From Nymphaea colorata (lineage: Eukaryota; Streptophyta; Magnoliopsida; Nymphaeales; Nymphaeaceae): a stretch of 64,000 bases of DNA. Below the pieces are notes generated by a model. The model saw only the letters and a list, made by a program, of their open reading frames with translations, did no database searches and had not been told where the DNA came from. Position 1 is the stretch's first letter. Every line of letters starts with the position of its first letter. The DNA lies in assembly GCF_008831285.2 (NCBI RefSeq), contig NC_045151.1, forward strand, positions 1,669,544 through 1,733,543, read 5' to 3'. Both the position numbers and the translations under genes were made by a program. Positions 22,984 through 35,600 of the stretch are shown here, one piece after another.

Positions 22984-24440
22984 GCAAGAAGAGATGGAAG
23001 CCTTAAACAGAAATCAAACATGGGAAGTGGTAGAGATTCCTGAAGCAGCTCATTTGGCTGGGACAAAGTAGGTCTACACCATTAAGTACAAACTAGATGG
23101 GAATGTTGAGAGGTACAAAACACGTCTGGTGGTCAAGGGGTTTAGTCATCAATATGGGATCAACTACTTAGATGAAGACTGTTAGAGTTATTATTTCTTT
23201 AGCGGTGCTGAAGGGTTGGGATGTCTCAACTCAATGTTAAAAATGTCTTTTTCAATGGAGATCTCGAAGAGGAAGTGTATATGTATATGCCCCCATGTTT
23301 TGAGAGACTTGAAAAATGTTGTAAACTGAAGAAGGCCTTGTATGGGCTCAAACAGTCTCTGAAAGCATGGTTTGAATGTTTCATACTTGTCATGAAGAAG
23401 CATGACTATAAACAAGGAAATGGAGATCATACACTGTTTATAAAAAGGATGGAAGGTAAAGTTACTCTACTGTTGGTATATGTTGATGATATGATTGTTA
23501 CAGGTGATGATGAAAAAGACATTGCAAGACTAAATGGTTTACTATATGTTGAATTTGATCTCAATGACCTTGGCAAGGTAAAGTATTTCCTTGATATTGA
23601 AATTGTCAGATCAGGTATGACTCTTGTGCTTACTTAAAGGAAGTATACCTTGGATCTACTGAAGGAGACATGAAAACTGGGATGCAGATCAGCTTCTATT
23701 CCTCTAGATGCTGGGCAGAAACTCGGTAGCAAGGATGGAGAACCTTTGTATAAAGAAGCTAAAGGGAGATATCAACGTCTAGTTGGTAGATTGATATACC
23801 TCACTCTGACTAGACTGGATATCACTTTTGCTGTAAATATGATGAGCCAGTTTATGCATGCACCTACGGATACGCACTTGAAGGCTGTAGATAGAATCCT
23901 GTGTTACTTGAAGAAGAATCCCCACAAATGACTTCTATATGTAAAACAAAGGTCTATTGAAATTGAAGGGTATTCTGATGCAGACTGGGCAGACTGTGTT
24001 GACACCAGAAGATCTACTTTAGGGTACTGCGTCTACTTGAGGGGAAATCTAATTGTTTGGAGAAGCAAGAGACAAGATGTTTGTTCCCGCTCAAGTGCAG
24101 AGGCTGAATATAGGGTTGTTGCTACTAGAGTATCAGAGTTGTTATGACTAAAGATCTTGCTGACTGATATTGGGATAGAAAGGGCCTATGAAGATGTATT
24201 GTGATAACAAGTCTGCGATTAACTTGGCTAACAATCCAGTGCTTCATGATCGAACAAAGCATGTTGAGATTGATCGTCACTTCATTAGAGAAAGAATTGA
24301 TGCCAAGGAGTTAACATTACCATACATGAAGTCTGAAGTTCAAGCTGCTGATATTATGACTAAAACTTTACATGTAACTCCATTTGAAAGAAATGTATCC
24401 AAGTTGAGCATGTTTGATATGTATACCCAACTTGAGGGGG
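22984..24440 (+). pseudogene. copia reverse transcriptase and RNase H remnant
   Basis: Pieces of the reverse transcriptase are spread over several frames. TWEVVEIPEAAHLAGTK and its continuation lie at about 23020-23170, and the core at 23221-23636 keeps the catalytic YVDD motif (LVYVDDMIVTGDD). The connection region follows at 23746-23931, then RNase H (YSDADWA, SSAEAEY, and DNKSAINLANNP at 24188-24457). I see at least five interruptions: stops at about 23634, 23929, 24145 and 24200, and a shift near 23180. It would have copied element RNA to DNA and is not functional as it stands. Confidence 0.85.
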
Positions 24441-24441
24441 G
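24434..24441 (+). other. Polypurine tract
   Basis: GAGGGGGG abuts the 3' LTR, the expected plus-strand priming site. Confidence 0.85.
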
Positions 24442-24682
24442 TGATGACGGATCTTGATGTATAGGTCTGGGTCTGGACCCGATCCAGTGAGTCCTGGTTT
24501 AGGCATACTTATACCATTGTAAACCCTAATCTTGCATGTTAATGAAGTTTTCTAAGAGAGAGAGAGTCTGGCGGCTAGTGGGCACAAGATCTCCTCACCC
24601 ATGGCTTTTTCCCTTTAGTTGAGGGTTTTCCACGTTACATCTGTGTTCGATCTTTGTTTCTTGTGCGTCTATTATTTCTACA
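24442..24682 (+). repeat. 3' LTR of the copia element
   Basis: Starts TGATGACGGAT, ends TTATTTCTACA, and aligns without gaps to the 5' LTR with about 18 substitutions. The following GCTTA (24683-24687) is the right target-site copy. Confidence 0.93.
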
Positions 24683-24689
24683 GCTTACA

Positions 24690-26430
24690 TGCTCTTAATT
24701 TGCATTGGTGGAAAGGTTATTAGTGTTTGACATATTTGTTGTGGGCAAACTTGTAGGATCGTCCCTGCTTCATATTGAGCTTCAGAGTGCACAATGGTGT
24801 TTCAATTAGAATCTTTAATAAGTTTATTTCTCTTTTGATGAGCATGTCTATCATTTCTTTTCCACATGCCATAGATTGTCGACATCTCACAGTCAGGAAC
24901 TGCTTTGTGAGTGTGGGAAGACTTTAGACTGGTTGCTTTTCATGACTGGCTGAAGCTTTTAACTATCTGGCAAGCTCGCTTCTTGGCTTGCTGGTTAAAC
25001 TACTGTTTGCACCTTTTGTTGTCGGAAAAATAACCATCTGGCTGCCACTTTAGTGTCTTAACTTATGGTTAGTTTTGAATTTGTAGGAACATGTTCTCTC
25101 TCGTGAACATGGGCATCTGTTAAGTAAACCGGGCCCTTGATACCTGGCATCTGTTACATAAATAGGGAACATGTCTATTCAATATGTGACTAAGCCCTTT
25201 AGATTCTTTTTTTAAATGACCTTATTTTACTAATAGTGTATTTTAAAGTTATGAGCTGATTTTGTAAATAACATGATTCTTCACAAAGCAGATTTTGTTT
25301 GTATTCTAAGGCTTGTTGGCACATTTCAGCTCCTTTTTAAGCATACAGTGCAAAGTTCGTACTTGAGCTTCTAATTTGCTTTTAACACTGACTGTATATT
25401 TGTCTTTCCAAAAGTGCTGGAGTCTCTGGCTGCTGTTATTGTGAGTAAAATGGTACCTGATGCCAGTTATATATGTCCTTAATCATGAACATGTTGAGAT
25501 AAAATTTGACAGGCCTTTAGAACCTCGAGATTTAGCTAAGTACATTATTTGGTTCCCCCCATACATGGCTGTAGAAATAATGCAACTAAGCAAGTATCAT
25601 GCAGAGGGGCTAGTGCCTGCCTAACTTGCCAGTGACAGTAAGCATGCTGTCATTAGAGTCCGCTGTGTGTCCGAATCGCTCTTTAGCAATCTTGTTTCTC
25701 TCTGCTCTCCTATCTAACCCTTTTTATGCTACAGAAACTTGGTAAATGTGCTTTAGTTCCTAACTTCCAATGTGATGCAGGTGCGTGCTGAATATAATCA
25801 AATCAAATGGCTTACAGTTTCCTTTAACACCGAAAGGATGCGCGAAAAGGAAAGTAGATTAGTGAGACCTAATATCAACTTGCCTCCCCTTTCAAGAAGA
25901 TACGCCAGATAGCCACGAAGAACACAAACCATCAAATACAATCGGTAGTAGGGGGGAGCAGTCTTGTTTCTAAAAAAGAACAAGCAAGACAGATTATTTT
26001 ATTTTACATTTGGAAAATTATGCTTTTTGAGTCTATCTTGTTGAGATCTGTTTTTGGTGTTGCTGCAGCAGTAAACTGCTGTGCTACCAGTGGTAGCAGC
26101 TGTAGCGACTTCAGCCGGCACTTTTAAGTTTTAATGCCGGACAAAATTTTTGTGTCCCCGGCGACAGGCATTCAAGTAAATCCATCTGAAATAATAAACA
26201 AAAATATATAATACCTAAATCGGTCCATGATTTGAACAAAGGCAGGTCTTAGAGGTTCCTTAGCCTCATAATCAGAAAATGGTAAGAATGAGCCTTCCTA
26301 CGAGCATCACAAGTCTACCATCGTTTTCTTAACCAAGCAAAGGCAAATAAAATCTACGAATTACAGTTTTGATTGAAGGAAAAAGGAGGGTGGCCGACCC
26401 TTCATGCAACCGTTCAAACGGCACCCTCTT
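24690..26430. other. Intergenic, no gene recognised
   Basis: AT-rich sequence downstream of the copia element. Exon-like snippets (for example 25418-25440, reading VLESLAAVI) are too short to assign. Confidence 0.3.
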
Positions 26431-26431
26431 G

Positions 26432-26665
26432 CTAAAACAAAGCCGGCTTATGTGAATCATTCGTTTGATTTGGTGAAGGAAGCTGAATCCGGTAGAACCC
26501 TGTGTCGCTGTTCCTGCTACTAATTTCTTTTCCGGTGGCCTGATCCTTAGCAACACATTTGTCGGGATAATATTCAAACAACACCTTGTAATCTTTGCAA
26601 AATTTACCAACGGAGAGCAATTTATGAACCATATGTAGAGTATGCAAAATATTATGTAATGTCAA
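26432..26665 (-). pseudogene. Fragment of a second copia polyprotein (protease to GAG-pre-integrase)
   Basis: The minus strand reads HKLLSVGKFCKDYKVLFEYY and then PDKCVAKDQATGKEIS...DTGFYRIQLPS. This is the stretch between the protease and the integrase zinc finger of plant copia elements (family pattern NLLSVGxxCxDxxxxxxFxPDxCxVKDxxTG). It belongs to a different copia lineage and strand from the 18140-24682 element. No LTRs were found around it, so it is treated as a solitary relic. Confidence 0.75.
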
Positions 26666-26669
26666 GGAA

Positions 26670-29480
26670 AAGAGAGGAGTTTAAAACGAGTATTACCAAC
26701 GTCTTTAATCAAAAGAATCAACGCACCAGGACACAATCAACTTTGGTGCTGTGATATCAAATCAAAAGATCAACACACACATAATAAAGGAACCCGCAAT
26801 CTTAATGTGGTTTGGAGCAATGTCTCCCATGTCTATGAATCCTCCTCTTTCAACATGCATTGAAGTTATTTTCCAATATATTATAAACACAATCACAGAA
26901 GTTTAGAAGATAAAATTAAGAATTACAAAAGTTTAGGAGATAAATTAAACTATCTCCTTGATTTTTGCTCGATGATTATAATTATCTATGTTTCATTATG
27001 GCCTATGGGCTCTTTCGATTGTCTCACACACGGTTGCCTCTTCATCATTATCTTCCAGCCAGCTTTACGAGCGATCTTCCATCGTTGGCAGGATCCCCCA
27101 TGTATAGCTCGAGTTTCTCTCTAGATGGATTGCTCTTGTCTTCTCTAGCCCCTTGATTGTCGATGCTGACGTGACACCGTTGATCATGGTCGTTGTATTC
27201 TCACAATCTTATTATTAAGATTTATGCCAATTTGTCGTAGGGTTATATTTTTTGACATTATGGTCTTGAACATGTTTAAATATGTGTGTTTTTTTTCAAG
27301 AATGTAGGACCTTTGGGCCAAACTATGTACCCATTTTTCTTCAATTCATACTTCGGTCCTCATCCTTAATTTTTCATTCAATTTCATTTTTTTTAGTATT
27401 TTTAAGTTCCTAGGCGACTACCAAATTCATATGCAAGTGTACATTCAAGGTGTACGGACTCTATTCCAGACATCGACACAGTCCTGCACCCCATAAGCAT
27501 AGTAAAAGAGCGGCCTCGGCCTTCTAAAAAATGAATTAACACTTGGGTAGAATTTGGATGGTACATTAAAAAAAAAAAAAAGATTCTTCAAAAAAACCTG
27601 TTTTGTAAAAATGATTTTCTTACTGAGTTTTGAAAAACATGGTTTTTATATTTGGGTGAGTAGACAAAAATTGATTTTTTGGTGAATAACCTGAGTGGCG
27701 TAGTCTTGACAGTTTCTTATGAAAACAGCAGTTTCAGAAAACCATTTAAAAAAAAGAAAAAACTCTAAAAAAAAACGAGTTTCTGAGGCAAACACGCCCT
27801 TGTAGTTATCGCTTTCCACGTCTTGCAGTCTTCGTCCACAATAATTCCCAAATTGATTATTAGATCTCTAGATAGAAAACTTTTGTTCAGGTTTCTTGAC
27901 GTCACAAACTTAATTTTCCAAATGATAATCCTTTGTGCATAACTTAGCTCCGTAGATCTCTAAAAAGATATGCTTAGTCTAATATCAAAGAGAAATAATA
28001 ATTGTTGTTAAGGGTACAAACAATTTTTCTTGGTATTATCGCTCATTCTAGAACCTGGTACAGATGATCTATTGAGACGATGACTCTGCAACATATATAT
28101 CGCCATGTATCTCACCGTTCATTCATGCAAAGAGCATATGAAATCGAATCTTAACTTTGTCAATAACAAAATTTTCACTTGCTCGGTGCATTTTTTCTGC
28201 ACATCTACTCATGATCATACTCTCAGTTCTCTTACTAAATCCTATTGTAAAAAAATAACTTTTTTCTTCCTTTTTTAATTATTAAAAATATGTGATAAAT
28301 ATACATAAATGGTTCAACGGGAGTGGTCCGGTCGCCGACCGGCAGGACAGAGTGTGCGTACTCACCCTTCAATATTTACTCTTTGCTGCCGCTAACAATG
28401 AAAGCACTTCCCGGTGAAAGACCGGAGAAACACAAAGAAAATGAAAAACAAATTATTATTCCCGATCATTTTTCAAGCACGGCCGGAAAAATTGCTAGCA
28501 ATGTGGGTGGACAAAGTGACGTAAATGCCCTTTTGACTTTGAAGTCCAAGGGACAAACGCTTTTATGATGCATTAATTTTGTCCGGTACATTTCTGGGAG
28601 AACGGTCATTCAACGTCGATTGGGAGCGGGGTAGGAGCAATTTTCATAGAAACCCACAAAATCTTCGCGATAATTATAAATGGGCACAGTTTTCGACTTT
28701 GTTTCCCCTAATCGGTTAGCGGAAAGTCGAACTCCAAGCGATGTCCTCGATCCTCACTTATTTAGTTCATATTAAATAGATACAAATCCAGCAAGAAGAG
28801 CCAGAGGGGCAGTTTGACAGCAGTTTTTAAAATGGAAAAACTTAATTTTCGAGAAAAAAATATGCCTTTTTATTATTTTGGTACCCTTGCAATTTTCTTA
28901 AATGCTGGTGAACGAAGAGAATAGTGGGCAGTCCCTTTTTTTTTTATCTTTTGGAATTCGTTTTACTTTTTTTTTTTTAAATTAATATTTGTTTGTTGGA
29001 AAAGATTCCACAGGTATATAAGGTTATGGGGATTTACTTTGGGCTCAGGCTCAGTAGCCGAACAAAATTTAAAAAATTAGACTACCCTTTTAAGAAAAGC
29101 TCCAAAATTATAAAGAACGCTGATAATTTGATGATAGAGAATAAACAAGAGCAGTTGACGTTTTCTAGCGAACAAAAGTTCTGTTCCACCTTTTATTTGA
29201 CAGTTTCTACAAATGGTATGACTTTTATTTAAACAATTATTAAAATGTATTCTTTGTCATCATAGACAAAACGTAAGCTGGAAAACGGAAATTTCCCAGT
29301 CTATAATATGTTGGTCGTTCCTTCCTTCTGGCTGTTTGTGCGCTCCATTATTTGATTTACTTATATGGGTTGGGTATTGGTGGTGGAGTGGGAAGAGTGG
29401 GAAGGAAGCTGAGGTATTTTTCCTGATCGGAATCGGTTCGGGGAAGTCGGCAATCTGTGTTCTTCTGCTGTGAGTGATGT
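26670..29480. other. Intergenic and promoter region of the Gag1-like gene
   Basis: AT-rich with poly(A)/poly(T) runs at 27570-27780 and 28940-28980. An ORF at 28323-28568 has no recognisable domain. GTGACGTAAATG at 28517 resembles a bZIP site, and TTATATGG near 29362 could be a TATA element. Both regulatory readings are weak. Confidence 0.3.
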
Positions 29481-29544
29481 TTTATTCTTCTTTGTCCCTT
29501 CTAGGGTCTGATTGTTCCATTTGAGCACTAGACTAAGGGGGACA

Positions 29545-29568
29545 CTGAGAAGAAGAAGAAGAAGAAGA
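29545..29568 (+). repeat. (GAA)n run in the presumed 5' leader
   Basis: AGAAGAAGAAG repeats lie about 80 bp before the proposed start at 29644. A (CT)n run at 29662-29680 follows the proposed first splice donor. Confidence 0.8.
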
Positions 29569-29643
29569 AGTACCTTTTTCTTTTTGGGTTTGGTAGATGC
29601 CACTCTGCAAATCTTTGTTATCGTGGATCGGGCAGCTCTTTTC

Positions 29644-32600
29644 ATGTATGGGGTACGTTTCCTCTCTCTCTCTCTCTCTGTTCTACCTCTCTTTCCTGCT
29701 GGTCCCTTATTAACTGGGAACTGTCATCTGCTTTTTCGTGCTTGCGATTGAATTTGTCGGTGGTTGTTGCTACGGAGGTTAGGGTTGGATGTGGCTTTCG
29801 CATTCTTGACAGTGCCTTGCTTCACGGTGGATGATTTTTTCGTGTCTTTTCTGGTTTCTCTGGGTCGATTGTTAGTATGAATGTAAAACTGTTCTTAATT
29901 CCTTTGAAGCAAAAAGAATGCTTCATGAGCGTGAGAAGAAGCTCGGTTTAACTTGATTGATTTGGCATCAAAGACCAGCAAGCATGATTTTGTTAAAATA
30001 TGTGAGTTAGTGTTTAAGTTTTATCTGGTTGTTTGGTGTGTATGTTTGTTTGTTTTTGGCTTCTCTTTACCGCATTTTTCATTATGTTTCACAAGGGGAG
30101 CAGCGGAGTGCTGAAACTGCATTCATGTCCTTTGTTTTCTTGCTTGTTTTTCTGCTTATACAGTTCCAATTCTTTGTTGCGGGGGGAACAAGCTCTTGAG
30201 GTTCGCCGTCAGATAGTTCTTTACTCGTCTTACCTGTCTCATCTGCTTTAATTTACAACCATTCCAGATGATGCTTGAATATGACAGCTTTTTCGGAAAT
30301 TAGGCAGTAGATGGTTTCTCATGATCACAGGTTTCTCTGTAGCGAGCCTTTTAAGGAGTATTCTTGGCTGATGCATTTATTTTAGAACTATTTATTTCAT
30401 GAGTTAGAGCTTAGAACCTCACATTAAAATATAAACACTCCCACGTACTCATGTAGAGTGGTAATTTTATTGAGTCAATAAATTATTTACTCTTAAGTCT
30501 TAACTAAATTATTATTCTTAGAAGAGAAAAGAAAAAGTCTATATTGAGCAATATATCAACTAAAAGCAAAAGTCTGTTACTACCCAAATAACTAGAAAAA
30601 AATCTGAATGCACTATAGTTCAAAGATACAACTCAGCCACTTCATTGAATGTTAGGGATCCGCCAGCAAGTTATAGCTTCACCTGAGGCTGCCCTTCTCC
30701 TGATAATAAATTTGCAGGCCACTGCCTGGAATTAAGAAAATAACAACACAAAGAAATAAACCTTGAACTAAAAGTATCTAGATTATCTAGAATGGACTGG
30801 TTAACCTGCTAATCAAATGATAGACTAAATAAGCCATATAAAGTAGAAGTAGGAGGCACAAATAAACAGAGGGTAGGCATGGAAGGTGTACACAGTAGAA
30901 GACAGATTATCACACACACATTTTAAGGAACTCTTTGAAAAAGACAATGGCAGTTTAATGGTAGTTACCTTGTTGAGTTAGTCACTTATGTGTTGCTCGG
31001 ATGACTCACAGTGGTGCAAAGCTTCATTCTCTTTTTTGCTGTGTGTGTGTCCTCATCATTTATGCATAGTAGCACATATACTCAGCTGAAACTTCATGCT
31101 CTTTTCTGCTGCTTGAATTGTCCTGTTGTAGATTTGCTGAAATTCTCTCATGTTGTTTCAAACACTGTGTCTACTTGTGGTCCAGTATAATTGGCATCCA
31201 TATGCAATGCTAATCATTTAGTCGGTTAACACCTGGCTTGCAACAGAGCAGAAGTTGTGTTGGATGCTGTACAAAATCCACTCCAATTATTGCTGTTGAT
31301 GAACCTTCAAAGGGCTTAAAAATACAGGGTCGGAGAGTAAACAAGCCTACTCCATCTGAGGATTTTTGGAGCACAAGCACATATGAGATGGATAACAATG
31401 GAATTCGGTCACAAATAAGCATATCGTCTCTAAGCACATCTAATCAAACCCTTGACTCCAACTGTGGCCCAAGCAGTACAAGTGCTACTGAATTTGTAAA
31501 TCATGGCAAGTTGTTTGTAACCTTTTTTATCTTGTTGCTGTGACTGCTGCTTACTTTGTTACAGTTTATATATTCATGTGTGTTTATTTTTCAACCTTTG
31601 TTCAGGCCTTCTTCGGTGGAATCAAATTCGGGAAGAGTTTCTTAAAAACAGTAAAAAAGAAAAGCAAGCACCACAGGTTCGAGAGCCAAGGCTAAGGTAT
31701 TCTGCCATCTTATGTCTTTGCAAATGTGACTTAAGGCATTTCCTGCATTTTTAGTAAACAGTTAACCTGTGATTTTGTTTGTCTAACTCTTCATAAGCTG
31801 TTCTAACTTTGGGAACTGGTTCTAGTTTGATGTATCCAAGTGTGCTTATAGACATTTTTTCTGCTAGGACAGAGAGAATGTGAATGGACGAACATGATAT
31901 TCTAATAAATAACTTGTAAGAAAAGGCTGAAATTTCTAAAAATTAGTAATTACATTAGATTATTGGCATTGTCTTTTTGTGTCCTTAGCAGTTGAGTTAC
32001 ATACTTGGGTTTTCCTCAATGTGTGCATAATCATGAAATTTCTTCATGCAAGTTTTCTTGAGGTAATATGTTGTGCTTTACTATTTTTATGGTAACATTT
32101 CCATTTAAAAACTCTACCACTGTTCTCTTTCCTAAATGGTGTCTTTTTCATTTTTTCTTATTTTGTGTTCTGTTAGGGGGCGAAGCGAGGAGCCTTTTAG
32201 TTTTGAACACGTGAAGCCCACTTTGGAGGCAGAACCCTTCCCTTCCAAACACGCACACCACCCACAAACACCCCGCTGCCACCCCACCTCATCCCAAAAC
32301 AAAACAAAAAACAAAACCCACATTTTGTTTCGAAAAAAAAAAACATCAACTTTTGCTGCCATAGAATCATTGATGGCAGAAAAAGTCATTATTTCTGTAT
32401 ATATATACACACTCACGCACACACCATTTGGGACTTTTAAAGACTCAACAAACATTAGGTAGGGATTTTGGTAGTGCCTTTGAGACTCTGAAAGCAGAGG
32501 AAGAGATTTAGGGGGAGAATTGTGGATCTAGCAGATTCACAAAAAAAATTAGGTCGATGCTGATTTGTGCTCTTTTGTATGCATTCATACAATATTTGCA

Positions 32601-35600
32601 ATTTTGCATTTTTTTTGTTTTTCTTTTATTTTGTTTCACTTTTTTTTCTATATTTTTGGTGACTATTGAACAAGCTGTTAAGAGGTCCCAACAACTACTC
32701 CTTTAGTTAGCTGAATTAGCTATTGAGTTGGGGCCTCCAACAGCTAGCTCTTTACTCCTGTTCTCTCCTTTCTTCCTTCTTAATTTCCTCCAAATATCTT
32801 CCTAATGTACCACCTTTAGTTAACTAAGCTCTCATCCTTTCTCTGCTACAAGTCAACCAAACTTTTCATCTTGGCTGTCTTTAATGTGTGTGTTTGAGTG
32901 TTGTCCATTGTGACAATGTAGTTCATTATTCTATTCCAAGTAGCACAGGCATGCCAAAAATGGTGCTGCACCGAGTTGGCACCTAAGTCACATGTGTACT
33001 TGAGTAAGGTCCGCGTACCCGTGTCGCCGTACCCGTATCCAAAATGGGTACTTTGACACTTGCGTACCTATAGATTCAAACTGCTTAATTTTACTTTGAT
33101 TTAATTTTTTCCACCTTACTTTTTATTCTATTCTTTGGATGTGAAAATTCGATTGATGTTCATATTTGACTAGGGGGCTGCTTGGTTGTCCATATGTTTA
33201 AAGTTTTCCATAAGTTTCTTAAATACATTGCTGCAAGAGACGTTGATATACATTTTCTATGTTATTTATTTGTTTATGTTGATGTATATTTTTTATTTTG
33301 ATCAATGTTGTAAAACGCGTATCGTAAGGCGTATCAGTCGGGCTTTAAGATATGCCGTATCGTAACGTATCGTAACCGTATCGTAATTTTTTTAGAAATA
33401 ATAATAATAAATAAGAAAAAATTAAAAAAAAATCGGAAAATTCATAAAAAAATAAAAAAATTAAAAATAATAAATTTTTCATAGAAAACATGTTTTAGAT
33501 AATGATAGACTTATTATTGCTAAATGCTATAAACTTACGCGTTCACAGTTCATCATTCATACTTCATAGACATGAAAATTCATAACAATATCATTCAATT
33601 TCAATCAACAAAGCGTAAGTTATATAGTGATAAAACATTCAAGTGTTCAACAACCATAGATTCATAACTCTTAAGTCGTTCGATACATATAATGATATAA
33701 TGATTCATCTTTCATAATCTTCATCGTCAAGAATTGGAAAATCCTCACCAACATATTCAGCACTAGCAAACTCTCCTTCATCAACAAAGCCTTTTGTTGC
33801 TTCAGCTTCAAGGTTGAAGCATTCAAGATCTTCATCATCAAATATTGTAGTCGGTTCTTCCTCAATCAATGGCTCCAGATCGTCAAAGTTTTCCAAGCTG
33901 ATAGGATCGAACTGAGATGTGTGCTTCCTTGCTGATGTTTTTTGTAATTCTCTACGTTACAAAAGAGAAAACTTGTTAATATATAATTTCATATAAATAT
34001 ATTATACAAAAAATGTAAACATTAAGCTATATTACCTTTGTTTCAACCTCATATTATATCGAACAAAGACAAGGTCATTCAACCTTTTATGTTCGAGCCT
34101 ATTCCTTTTTTTGCTATGGATATGTTGGAACACACTCCAGTTCCTTTCGCATCCACTTGCACTGCATGTCTGGTTGAGGACTTTGATTGCAAAACGTGCT
34201 AGATTTGGACAATCAAACCCATACCTATTCCACCACAAATCTAAACAAAAATATAACGTTATAACAAATCAATGTGAAAGTTTTAAAAGAATCAAATGTA
34301 ACAAATGTAAAGTAAATTAAACATTTCTATGTATTTACCTGGACGCATGGTTGTTCTGGCTCGAACGACGATAGGTTGTCCCATGCCCCGATAATAAGTA
34401 TCATATAGATCCAACTCATTGCTCGGCATCTTGTTGTCTAGAATCTACCACTAACACGTTATTACAATCCAACAAACCACTTAAGACTTCTCTGTCCTTC
34501 ATAAATGTAGGAGAAAATCTAATTGCAGGATTTATATAATAAGTTGCTGCATGAAGAGGTTGATGAAGTTGTCCAGTCCACCTTTTATCTATATCTTCCA
34601 TATGGGCATATATAATTTTTTATTTCCTTTTAAGTTGTCTCGAATTGCCTCTTTTGCTTTATCCATGGCCTCATATAAGTACCCTATGGAAGGCCTATCC
34701 TCGCTGTCAGCTAACCTGAGGACTTTCACTAATGGAACACAAACTTTCAATAGTTTCACACATGATTCCCAAAATTCGTTATTAAATATAATATCCACAA
34801 CTAAAGAAGCATTTCTTTTATGAGCATGTGGATATGCAGCTCATTCTTCACTAGCGAACATCTGCCTCAAAGGAGTTCTTTGTTTCACCACACTCTGCAC
34901 AGTCAATACATTTGTGGCAAATCTAGTTTGTGTAGGTCGTATCAATTCAACTCATTTTGTAAACTTTCTCATCACACTCAATACATATGCATGATTATAG
35001 ATAAATTTTGTTACCTCTTGACATTGGTCAATGGCTGATTTCATATCATGCATCTCATTAAGATCTTGAAGCATAAGATTAACACAATGAGTGGCACATG
35101 GACTCCAAAAGAATGTTCCATACTTTTGAAATAACAAATCTCCTACAGCTATATAATTTGCAGCATTATCTGTAATAAACTGTACAATGTTTGGAGGTCT
35201 AACTTCTTGTACGACATTATCAAAAACATTGAACAAAATTTCAGCAGTCTTAGGAACATCAGACAAGTCAAGAGATTTCAAGAACATTGTACCTTTAGGG
35301 CAATAACCAAGAAAATTTACAAGTGTTCTTGACCTTGTATCAGTTCATCCATCTGACATAATGGAGCAACCTATTTCCTTCCAAGATAATTTCAATTCAT
35401 CGCAATGTTCAGACACTTCTTTCACTGTATCTTGAAGAATTATCCCCTCAACTGATGATATGATGACATTTTGAATCCGGGGCTTATAGAAGCAATTGCA
35501 TCTGCCATAGTTTGAAATTGAAAAGAATTAGTTGCATTAAATGGAATACATGCATCATAAAACCATTTCCCTACCATCTTTTGTGCTTGATATAATATAA

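Larger units (their letters stand above)
18140..24682 (+). mobile_element. Ty1/copia LTR retrotransposon, degenerate, interrupted by a DNA transposon
   Basis: Two 241-bp direct LTRs bound the element. A tRNA-iMet-type primer site follows the 5' LTR and a polypurine tract precedes the 3' LTR. The domain order is gag, protease, integrase, reverse transcriptase, RNase H, which defines copia. The flanking 5-bp duplication is GCTTG on the left and GCTTA on the right, one mismatch. Counting by eye, the two LTRs differ at about 18 of 241 positions (about 7%), so this is not a recent insertion. The coding region has stops and frameshifts throughout, plus the 21032-22500 insertion, so it is non-autonomous now. 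Without the later insertion and its duplicated target site, the element would be about 5.07 kb. Confidence 0.95.

Noticed and set aside
28323-28568. 81-codon open frame upstream of the Gag1-like gene
   Set aside because: No recognisable motif or splice context; could be chance in promoter DNA.
33671-33896. Two overlapping minus-strand frames at the transposase tail
   Set aside because: Only one (ending near 33705) continues the acidic transposase tail after the small intron; the other is its shadow.
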